DNA of 12,772 nucleotides, from NCBI GenBank assembly GCA_002294665.1, contig DBFQ01000040.1:1-12772 (forward strand). The letters are read 5' to 3'. This DNA is from Candidatus Aminicenantes bacterium UBA876. GTDB taxonomy: Bacteria > Acidobacteriota > Aminicenantia > UBA2199. Both the position numbers and the translations under genes were made by a program. This document shows, in pieces, positions 1-6,438 of the stretch. The notes under the pieces are model-generated. The model ran no database searches and was not told where the DNA came from. It worked only from the letters and a program-made list of their open reading frames with translations. Numbering within the stretch: the first letter of the stretch is position 1; each line of letters opens with the position of its first letter.

Positions 1-1
1 G

Positions 2-442
2 GCTTTCCTGGCCGGGGCCCTGGTAACCGTCCTGGTCGTGCGCCTGGGCGGCAATGGTGACGGTGATCCCGGCATGGCCATTCAGAATGCGCACGAACTG
101 GTTTTGTCCGACCTGGATGGTGGGCGGGTGTTTTTTCAGGACCTGGTTTTGTCCAGGGGCGAGACATGTTGCCTGTTCTTCGGTTTGAACCAGTGTTACT
201 CCTGCATCTTTCGGGGCATGGAGGATTTGAAACTGCTGCAAAAGCAGGAGAAAAACTGTTTTGCCGTGGCCGTGCACGATAATATTCAAGATGTGCGGGG
301 ATGGCTGACCCATGAATCATTTCATCCGGTTTACGTGATGTCGCGGGATGCCTTCCTGCGCCACGCAACCTGCCGCTCACTGCCGGTGATTGTGCGCATG
401 GAAAAAAGTCGCGTTACCCATTGCGAATATCCTGCTTTTTAA
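2..442 (+). CDS. Membrane-anchored thioredoxin-fold protein (5' truncated)
   Basis: The reading frame is open from base 2, so the true start lies before the window; a GTG at 38 is only an internal codon. The first visible 13 residues are hydrophobic and look like the end of a membrane anchor or signal segment. A soluble domain of about 130 residues follows. It carries a CYSC motif (bases 194-205), preceded by a hydrophobic strand (CLFFGL) as in thioredoxins. Towards the C-terminus an SLPVIV segment fits the cis-proline loop and following strand. The inferred role is a periplasmic thiol-disulfide oxidoreductase or redoxin-like protein of the TlpA/thioredoxin superfamily; the substrate is unknown. 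It is unusually cysteine-rich, with seven Cys in about 146 visible residues. It converges on the histidine kinase gene with a 45-bp gap in which I see no clear terminator. The fold call is moderately sure, the exact family is not. Confidence 0.6.
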   Translation, partial: AFLAGALVTVLVVRLGGNGDGDPGMAIQNAHELVLSDLDGGRVFFQDLVLSRGETCCLFFGLNQCYSCIFRGMEDLKLLQKQEKNCFAVAVHDNIQDVRGWLTHESFHPVYVMSRDAFLRHATCRSLPVIVRMEKSRVTHCEYPAF

Positions 443-487
443 CCCGCATTTCTTTCAACGATCTGCTGCAATGCTGGACTGACGATC

Positions 488-2605
488 TCAGCCCAACTCT
501 TCTTCGGCTTCGGGAAGCAGAATGGTGAATGTCGTTCCCACTCCCGGTTGACTGGATATGGATATCCTGCCGTTGTAATTCTCGATTATTTTCTTCACGG
601 TTGATAACCCGATGCCCGTGCCCTTTTTGCCCTTGGTCGAGAAAAAGGGGAGGAAAATTTTGTCGAGGTTTTTGCTGTCGATTCCGATTCCGTTGTCACC
701 GATACTCAACTTGACAAATTTTTGATCCGGTTCCGCTTGATAATCCACCTCAACCGTTATTTTCCCCCGGGCAACCCTGGCTTCGGTAATGGCATCATTG
801 GCATTGATGAAAAGATTCAGCAATGCCATTGACAGTTTTTCTTTGTTGCCAACGACTAAAGCGGAGCCTGCGTTGTATTTTTTCTCAACAAGCACATCTT
901 TCAACACGGTTTTGCCGATCAGGTTCAAAACCGAATCAGCCAATTCCGTGACACTGATATGCGTGGTTTCATGCTTTTTCTTCCTGGAAAAATCTAAAAT
1001 CGTGCTGCCCAGTTTGGTGGCTTTGGTTGCCAGTTCTTCGATGGAAATGATTCTGGGTAAACTGGGGCTGTTTTCGTCGGTTCCGATTTTCAGCAGGCTG
1101 ATATGACCGATGATTCCGGTCATCAAGTTGTTGAACTCATGAGTGAATCGGCTTAAAAATTCGCCCATTGTCCCCAATTTCTGGGCATGGGTCAAATCCT
1201 CTTCCATTCTCAACCTTTCGGTGATGTCTTCGATTTGAATGGCTACGGAGATGCCTTTTTTAAGTACGATTTTGTACAAAGTCAGGCGGAAAATCTTTTC
1301 TTCCTTTGACGGCAGATACTGCGGATAGGGGTCACGGTATGTGGGATGACCACTGAGAATGACATTGTAAAAATCAGCCTTGATGGATGAAGTGAAGGCA
1401 ACGGTTTCGAAAATGTTTTTTCCTCGGATCTTGCTGAATTGGGTATCAAGAATTTTTTCGGCCGCCGGATTCACGGAAATGACCTCTCCGGATTCATCGC
1501 AGATAATCAGGGCGGAGGGGGAATTGTTGATGATTTTTTCGAAAAACACTTTCAGGTCCAGTATTTCTTCTCGCTGGGTTTTTAACGATTTCACCATATC
1601 GGCGAAGGTCTTTGACAGGTCTCCGATTTCATCTTTTGAGGTCGGCTCGATGCGGACATCAAAATTTCCTTTTGCGATGGCATGGGCACTGCCGGACAAG
1701 GCAAGCAAAGGCTGGCTGAGTTTTCGTCCCACAACCAGGGAAACCGCTATGGCCAGCAGGGAGGCGATGACCAGAACGAGCAGGATGTTTCGAATCCCCT
1801 GGGATTTGGCAACCAGGATGTTTTTCACATTTACCGCTACGAGAATGGAACCGATTGGTTGCTTATGGTAATCAAAGATGGAAAATCCATCGATCAGGTA
1901 ATTCTCATCCAGAATTTTCTTTTTCTGCTTATGCTGGGCAGGATCTCCGGAAAATTCGGGGAAGAAACGTTTGCCCTCATCGTTCTGGAAAGAAGTGGCC
2001 AGCTGTTTGCCACCTGAAAGGATGACGATATCACAACCCGCTTTATCCTTTAATTGATCGGCGAATTCGGAATTGAAAAAAAACTCGAACAACACGTAAC
2101 CCTTGAAACTGAAGTCGGTCTGATCCACGATGGGGGAAATGGCGAGGATACAGATTTGATCATCCGTTCTGAATATTCCGATATCCCTCAGCAACGCATC
2201 CCGGCCCGGCTGGAAAAAAGGGAATTCTTTCAGATCGGCCTTGGACAACGTATTGTTGGACGAGTTCTTGTAGGACACAATGATATCCATTTCCGGGCTG
2301 AGTATTTTGGCGTTGATATTAAAAAGAAAGAAGCCTTTGTTTTCCAGAGAGATTGCCAGTTTACCCGGGTCATCCAGGTTTTCGATGACCTCCTTTAACT
2401 CGGAAATGAAAGTCGCTTTCCTGGTCAGATCTCCCAGGTATTCATAAAAAATATTTTCCGTTTTCCTGCGGCTGTCGGCGGTTGCTTCGCGGGCGATTTC
2501 CTCGTAATTTTCGGAAATCGAGTAAATGGCGAAAAAAGTCGCCAACAGGACGGAAACGAAGGCTGTCACGGCCAGCGAGAGAAACAACTTGGTTCTGATT
2601 TTCAC
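488..2605 (-). CDS. Membrane sensor histidine kinase (periplasmic sensor-HAMP-PAS-HisKA-HATPase)
   Basis: 705 aa, an inner-membrane sensor kinase with all core motifs intact. TM1 spans about residues 7-29 and is followed by a periplasmic domain of about 240 residues, possibly Cache-like. TM2 is about 273-293. HAMP is about 294-346 and a linker coiled coil 335-355. PAS is about 355-465 (NSPSALIICDESGEVISVNPAA). The phospho-acceptor His489 lies in FTHEFNNLM, an H-box of the NtrB-like HEFNN type. The ATPase has its N-box at NANDAI (601-606), G1 at DNGIGID (637-643), F-box at FLPFFSTK and G2 at GTGIGL (662-667). There is no receiver domain. The start is GTG; its G lies inside the upstream gene's last codons, giving a GTGA overlap with the preceding binding-protein stop and implying translational coupling. 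The gene is last in its operon and no response regulator follows, so its partner is elsewhere. Presumably it reads the state of the co-encoded binding proteins, which is inference. Confidence 0.93.
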   Translation of the reverse strand: MKIRTKLFLSLAVTAFVSVLLATFFAIYSISENYEEIAREATADSRRKTENIFYEYLGDLTRKATFISELKEVIENLDDPGKLAISLENKGFFLFNINAKILSPEMDIIVSYKNSSNNTLSKADLKEFPFFQPGRDALLRDIGIFRTDDQICILAISPIVDQTDFSFKGYVLFEFFFNSEFADQLKDKAGCDIVILSGGKQLATSFQNDEGKRFFPEFSGDPAQHKQKKKILDENYLIDGFSIFDYHKQPIGSILVAVNVKNILVAKSQGIRNILLVLVIASLLAIAVSLVVGRKLSQPLLALSGSAHAIAKGNFDVRIEPTSKDEIGDLSKTFADMVKSLKTQREEILDLKVFFEKIINNSPSALIICDESGEVISVNPAAEKILDTQFSKIRGKNIFETVAFTSSIKADFYNVILSGHPTYRDPYPQYLPSKEEKIFRLTLYKIVLKKGISVAIQIEDITERLRMEEDLTHAQKLGTMGEFLSRFTHEFNNLMTGIIGHISLLKIGTDENSPSLPRIISIEELATKATKLGSTILDFSRKKKHETTHISVTELADSVLNLIGKTVLKDVLVEKKYNAGSALVVGNKEKLSMALLNLFINANDAITEARVARGKITVEVDYQAEPDQKFVKLSIGDNGIGIDSKNLDKIFLPFFSTKGKKGTGIGLSTVKKIIENYNGRISISSQPGVGTTFTILLPEAEEELG

Positions 2606-4149
2606 TTTTTCTCGATGTTGAATAACTGGATGGTGTCCGTGGGGGTTACCCGTATGTTCTTAATCCGCGTGTTGTTGTAGATGATGGCCGTCGAGTCCTG
2701 GAAAATGGGTATGCACAGAGAAAGTGCATCGATCAGCCGGATGATTTCGGCGACTTTCTGAATTCTCCTTGATTTATCCATCTCCTTGGTCAGGCTCTCA
2801 ATCAGCTTTTTCATCCGGGCGTCCCGGTATTGTGAAAGGTTGGCCAAACCTTTTTGCATCAGTGTTTCATTAAACAACGGCGATATGATACTATGCGGAT
2901 CGGGATAATCCGCGGCCCAACCGTTCAGGGTGAGGTCAAAATCGCCTTTCATTATTCTTTTTTCGTATTCCTCCATTGATACATTCACGATGTCAAGTTC
3001 AATGTTTAAGCGTCTGAGGTTTTTGGCATAAAACGAGACAAGCTGGCGAATCAGGTCTGAATCACCGCTCAGCAGGAATCTTAATTTGACAGGCTGCTTG
3101 ACATTCGCTTTTTGCAGCCAGTTTCGGGCTTCGTCCAGATTCAGTTTTGATACGGTCTTTGGGGGTGTGTGGTCCGGTATGCCTTTGGGGATAATCGAAT
3201 CCAGAGGCGTGACGAAACCCTGGAAAACATACCTCAGCGTCCGCTGGTCCCAGGCGGAGCGCAACGCCTTGCGGACATTGACCTGTTTCAGATGGGGATT
3301 CTCCAGATTAAATGCGATATAGGTTACCGAAAGAACGGGAATGAGTTTAATGGTGGTCCACCTGACATTCCTTAATCCCGTAGCCCGCGAAATTGAAAAA
3401 CTGTCAATGACATCCAATTTCTGTTCTCTGAACAGTTTATGCAGATTGTCGGGTTTATCGTTGATCAAAAAACTGAATTGATCAAAATTGGGTTTGCCTT
3501 TCCAGTATTGTGGGTTGGCCTGCAGAACGATGCGTTCGTTTCTTTCCCAGAGTTGAAAACGGAAGGGGCCGGTTCCCACCGGGTGTCGGGCAAATGCTTT
3601 TTTGTGTTTCTTTACGGCGGTCGGGGATACAATGGCGGCGGGTGAGGCGGTCAAGGTGGCCAGGAAAGGATAAAACGGTTGATCGAGTTGAAACACCACG
3701 GTATGGGTATCCACCGACTTTACGGACACAATGTTTCTGAAAATCTCATCAAAGAGTGGGAAGTCATAATAGCGATAGGGGAAATCCTTTTGCATCTGTC
3801 TCTGGAATGAAAACACCACGGAATCGGCATTGAAATCCGAACCATCATGAAAATGGATGCCCTTGCGCAATTTGAATTCCCAGATGGTGCCGTTTCTGTT
3901 CGCTTTCCATGATACGGCCAGTGATGGGCTGATTTCCAGGGTCTCTGAATCCAACACGACCAGGGTATCAAAGATGTTGGTGGTGAAAAAAACCGAGGCA
4001 TTGTCCCAGGCCTGTCCCGGGTCCAGGGTTTCGGGTTCGGTCAAACTCCCCCAGGTGACGGTTTTTTCAGCAACAGCTCCTAAATCCATGAAGAGAGCCA
4101 TCACAATCATGATTAAAACGGCCGAAAAAATATTGTTATTATTTGTCAT
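2602..4149 (-). CDS. Family-5 extracellular solute-binding protein (SBP_bac_5), copy 1
   Basis: A periplasmic binding protein of the peptide/nickel/oligosaccharide class. The start is chosen at 4149 (515 aa). An in-frame ATG at 4155 is also possible, but the AGGGA upstream is too close to that one and well placed (about 8 nt) for 4149. The N-terminus is a signal peptide (hydrophobic run FSAVLIMIVMALFMDLGAVA, then EKTVTW) without a lipobox cysteine, so the protein is soluble and exported. Family hallmarks are the N-terminal LDPGQAWDNASVFFTTNIFD block, WEFKLRKGIHFHDG with NADSVVFSF, HPVGTGPFRF followed by NPQYWKGKP, and NVRKALRSAWD. A C-terminal GWAADYPDP keeps the Asp that in DppA/OppA contacts a peptide's free N-terminus. 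Length is normal for the family. The stop overlaps the histidine kinase start by 4 nt. No transporter subunits lie nearby. Ligand unknown; class confidence high. Confidence 0.92.
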   Translation of the reverse strand: MTNNNNIFSAVLIMIVMALFMDLGAVAEKTVTWGSLTEPETLDPGQAWDNASVFFTTNIFDTLVVLDSETLEISPSLAVSWKANRNGTIWEFKLRKGIHFHDGSDFNADSVVFSFQRQMQKDFPYRYYDFPLFDEIFRNIVSVKSVDTHTVVFQLDQPFYPFLATLTASPAAIVSPTAVKKHKKAFARHPVGTGPFRFQLWERNERIVLQANPQYWKGKPNFDQFSFLINDKPDNLHKLFREQKLDVIDSFSISRATGLRNVRWTTIKLIPVLSVTYIAFNLENPHLKQVNVRKALRSAWDQRTLRYVFQGFVTPLDSIIPKGIPDHTPPKTVSKLNLDEARNWLQKANVKQPVKLRFLLSGDSDLIRQLVSFYAKNLRRLNIELDIVNVSMEEYEKRIMKGDFDLTLNGWAADYPDPHSIISPLFNETLMQKGLANLSQYRDARMKKLIESLTKEMDKSRRIQKVAEIIRLIDALSLCIPIFQDSTAIIYNNTRIKNIRVTPTDTIQLFNIEKK

Positions 4150-4151
4150 TG

Positions 4152-4304
4152 TCATTTTCCCTTTTCAAACAGATTCCGGTTGATCGGACTGACGATCTTC
4201 CGGATACCGGCAGATTCAGTGATAATGCCCGGTTTATTCTGCATCTTGTCATCATCAACCCAATTGCGTTGCCCCGCTCCTTGCTGAAAGCGGACCTTCT
4301 CCAT
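4152..4304 (-). CDS. Possible small ORF, 50 codons, between the two binding-protein genes
   Basis: This frame fills almost all of the 160-bp space between the two binding-protein genes. It starts at ATG 4304, 10 nt after the upstream gene's stop. It ends with a TGA that overlaps the upstream candidate ATG (4155) of the next gene in an ATGA junction. The predicted product is basic and soluble, beginning MEKVRFQQGAG and ending NLFEKGK. It has no signal peptide, membrane segment or cysteine, and I recognise no family. I see no good ribosome binding site before the ATG, so translation would depend on coupling to the upstream gene. It could be a real small protein, a leader that couples translation of the next gene, or a chance open frame. 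The junction geometry is the main support. Confidence 0.3.
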   Translation of the reverse strand: MEKVRFQQGAGQRNWVDDDKMQNKPGIITESAGIRKIVSPINRNLFEKGK

Positions 4305-4314
4305 ATTCAGGCCA

Positions 4315-5820
4315 TTAATTGTTTTTCCTGAGATATTTGAATTCTATATACGTGTTGGGATTGATCACAAGATTCTCGAGACTATTGCGGTAAGCCACCA
4401 GAGATTCCTGGTGAAAAAGCGGGATCCAGGGAAGATCCTCGTGGATCATTTCCTGGGCCTGCCAATAATATTGAAGGCGTTTCTCAGGGTTCAGGGTTAC
4501 CTTGGCTTTTTCCAACAATGTGGACAATTGCCGGTTCAGATAAAAGGCCCGGTTCTTGTTTCCCGGTTTCATGGTAAACAAGGGATACAGGAAAAAATCC
4601 GGATCAGGGGGTCCCACCCAGCCAAGCAAAACCATGTCATGTTCACCCTTGTCGCATCTTTTGACCAGTTCAGCAAAAGGCAGTTTTATCTGTTTGATCC
4701 GCACATTCAGATATTTGGCATTGTTTGTGATGATATTGGCGATCCTTTGATGCCCCACATTTTTCGCGGCTATGAAAAGGGTTACGGAAAAACCGGATTC
4801 CAGTCCGGCTTTTTTCATCAATTCCCTGGCTTTGGGAATATCAAATCGGTAATCCTTGATAGACTTGTTGAATCCAAACAGTGAAGGCGGGATCGGGGTG
4901 ACGGCCGGAACGGCCATTGTCTGGAAAACGTGCTTGATCAGGCCCTGTTTGTTGATCAAGTGGGCGAATGCTTTGCGGACATCGACTTCAGAAAGCGGAT
5001 ATTTTCGAGTATTAAACGCCAGGTAGTGCACATCAGGAGTCAAATCATTTTTAATGATAATATCCTTTCTGCCCAGCAACTCCTCATATTCAACAGCTGA
5101 ATTGATTCGCAAAAGATCAGCGTTTCCGTTCCTCAAATTGAGCGTCCGGGTGGCCGGGTTCTGGACGACTTTAAAAGTGACTTTGGACAAGCGGGCGTTT
5201 TCGTCCCAGTATTCGGAATTCCGTTCAATGATCAAAGCGTTTCCCTTATCCCAGCTCTTGAATTTAAACGGGCCGGTGCCGAGGGGATTGAAGGATCCAT
5301 CCTCCTGGTAGGATTCGGGAGCCACAATCAGGGCGGCGGAATCCGTGAGTGCAGGAAGCAGTGGCGCATAAGGTTTTTTCAGAGTAATCTTGAACACGTA
5401 TTTCCCCACGGCCTCAACATGTTCGATATAGGGAAAGAAAAACCATTGCCTTTTGCTTCCCGGGTTTTCTTTACCCAGCGTTTTTTTAAACACGGAAACC
5501 ACCGCGTCGGAATCCAGCAGCCTGTTGTTGTGAAAGCGAACTCCCTCTCTCAGATAAAACAACCATTCGGTATGGTTGTTTCTCGTTTCCCAGCGGGTGG
5601 CCAGACAGGGCTCAATCTCCAGGGTTCCTTTTTTAAAGCGGACCAGCCCTTCAAAAATATTGGCGATGACCTCGCTGGAATAGAATTCTTCTGATTTACT
5701 CGGCTCCAGGGTGGTTGAATCCACGCTTCTCAGAAAGATTACGGAATTTTCCTCGGTGTATAAACGGCTGTTCGCACCCACGAAGAGAATCAGAAGAATC
5801 AGAATCTTTGCTTCCTTCAT
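4315..5820 (-). CDS. Family-5 extracellular solute-binding protein (SBP_bac_5), copy 2
   Basis: 501 aa from ATG 5820. An in-frame GTG at 5859 would add 13 residues, but 5820 gives a classic signal peptide (MKEAK then ILILLILFVGANS) and sits 10 nt after a TATAAT box. Neither start has a convincing Shine-Dalgarno. Family features are EVIANIFEGLVRF, WLFYLREGVRFH with LDSDAVVSVFKK, NPLGTGPFKFKSWD followed by NSEYWDENA, and EVDVRKAFAHLIN. At the position where DppA/OppA and copy 1 have an Asp that binds the peptide amino terminus, this protein reads GWVGPPDPD, with neither the Asp nor the spacing, so its ligand probably differs. It is the first gene of the operon that continues with copy 1 and the histidine kinase. 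No ABC permease or ATPase genes are present. The role is periplasmic ligand capture, inferred to be for sensing. Confidence 0.9.
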   Translation of the reverse strand: MKEAKILILLILFVGANSRLYTEENSVIFLRSVDSTTLEPSKSEEFYSSEVIANIFEGLVRFKKGTLEIEPCLATRWETRNNHTEWLFYLREGVRFHNNRLLDSDAVVSVFKKTLGKENPGSKRQWFFFPYIEHVEAVGKYVFKITLKKPYAPLLPALTDSAALIVAPESYQEDGSFNPLGTGPFKFKSWDKGNALIIERNSEYWDENARLSKVTFKVVQNPATRTLNLRNGNADLLRINSAVEYEELLGRKDIIIKNDLTPDVHYLAFNTRKYPLSEVDVRKAFAHLINKQGLIKHVFQTMAVPAVTPIPPSLFGFNKSIKDYRFDIPKARELMKKAGLESGFSVTLFIAAKNVGHQRIANIITNNAKYLNVRIKQIKLPFAELVKRCDKGEHDMVLLGWVGPPDPDFFLYPLFTMKPGNKNRAFYLNRQLSTLLEKAKVTLNPEKRLQYYWQAQEMIHEDLPWIPLFHQESLVAYRNSLENLVINPNTYIEFKYLRKNN

Positions 5821-5830
5821 GCCGGTTTTT

Positions 5831-5836
5831 ATTATA
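5831..5836 (-). promoter_or_regulatory. -10 box TATAAT just upstream of binding-protein copy 2
   Basis: On the minus strand a perfect TATAAT is followed by 10 nt and then the ATG at 5820. A start site about 7 nt downstream would leave a 5' leader of only about 4 nt, matching the lack of a Shine-Dalgarno. The -35 region is pyrimidine-rich and has no good match, so this remains tentative. An alternative -10 (TATTAT, minus strand 5896-5891) lies farther upstream. Confidence 0.4.
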
Positions 5837-5880
5837 AAGAAAAAAGAAAAAACAAGCACTCCAGGCAGGTTCCCGGAATA
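5836..5880 (-). terminator. Hairpin plus T-tract, probable end of the minor-pilin transcript
   Basis: Reading the minus strand, TATTCCGGG (5880-5872) can pair with CCTGGAGTG (5865-5857) around the 6-nt loop AACCTG. This gives a 9-bp stem that includes three G-U pairs. It is followed by CTT, G and a long T-rich run (5852-5836) broken only by single Cs. It lies about 100 bp after the FimT-like stop and before the binding-protein ATG. It fits a rho-independent terminator for the pilin operon, or an attenuator if transcription of the binding-protein operon starts upstream of it. Confidence 0.45.
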
Positions 5881-5895
5881 TGCTAAAAAGATAAT

Positions 5896-5912
5896 ATAAA
5901 TTTGAAATTTAT
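5896..5912. promoter_or_regulatory. Perfect 17-nt palindrome ATAAATTTGAAATTTAT
   Basis: Two 8-nt arms are exact reverse complements around one central G. The site stands in an AT-rich island between the pilin operon end and the binding-protein operon start, and it touches a possible -10 hexamer (TATTAT on the minus strand). It is a candidate operator for the binding-protein/kinase operon. The regulator is unknown, and AT-rich palindromes also arise by chance. Confidence 0.35.
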
Positions 5913-5982
5913 TTTAACTTCCTGAATGAAGGGCAACCGGAAATAAAAGAAATGCCGGCCAGGGCGAATCCGTGTATTCAGT

Positions 5983-6435
5983 TCATGGCAGGGGAATCAC
6001 CTGGATACGGCCGGCCATGGAGATGGAGATTCTGCGCCGGTAATGTTCCACCTGGACAAACACGGAACAGAGGGGAACCACGTGGCCCTCGGGGTGGAAC
6101 ACGGGCTCGGCATTCAAGCGTGTTCGAGTCCCTGTCGGCAGTTTCACTCGCTCCAGAAAAACCCAGCGGCCGTTTTTGCGCATATCCAATTCGAGGTTAC
6201 CCTGATCGCTGCATGAAAGTTTGATTCTGCGGTTGAGTCCGATGGCGCGGTAGCGCGCCGTCTGCATGGCCGCGGTGACGCAACGGACCGCGTTGGTGAT
6301 TTCCGCACGGCGATGATAGGCGCGCAGCCCCAGCATCCCTGAACAGAAAACAACCCCCAGCAGGATCAATACGATCATGAGTTCGACTACGGTCAAACCC
6401 GACCGCAGATGCTTTTTATCGTTTTGCTCCGGCAA
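5983..6435 (-). CDS. FimT/GspH-like minor pseudopilin
   Basis: 150 aa, starting at TTG 6435. No ATG is available before the processing site, and GGAG lies 6 nt upstream of the TTG. The short basic leader (13 residues) ends at Gly13, followed by LTVVELMIVLILLGVV. This is a class III prepilin signal with Glu at mature +5, but with Leu instead of the usual Phe/Met at +1. The C-terminal part has the GspH/FimT pattern: VFHPEGHVVPL, then a strand with RRRISISMAGRIQV. It is the last gene of the four-gene minor-pilin operon, 3 nt after the preceding stop. It is expected to be cleaved and methylated by a prepilin peptidase (PilD) encoded elsewhere and to join the pilus-tip or priming complex. A FimT homologue can bind DNA in natural transformation; whether this one does is unknown. 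Confidence 0.82.
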   Translation of the reverse strand: MPEQNDKKHLRSGLTVVELMIVLILLGVVFCSGMLGLRAYHRRAEITNAVRCVTAAMQTARYRAIGLNRRIKLSCSDQGNLELDMRKNGRWVFLERVKLPTGTRTRLNAEPVFHPEGHVVPLCSVFVQVEHYRRRISISMAGRIQVIPLP

Positions 6436-6438
6436 ACC

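Noticed and set aside
443..487. Bidirectional terminator between the convergent genes
   Set aside because: I found only short direct repeats (ACGATCT) and no stem of useful length with a T-run.
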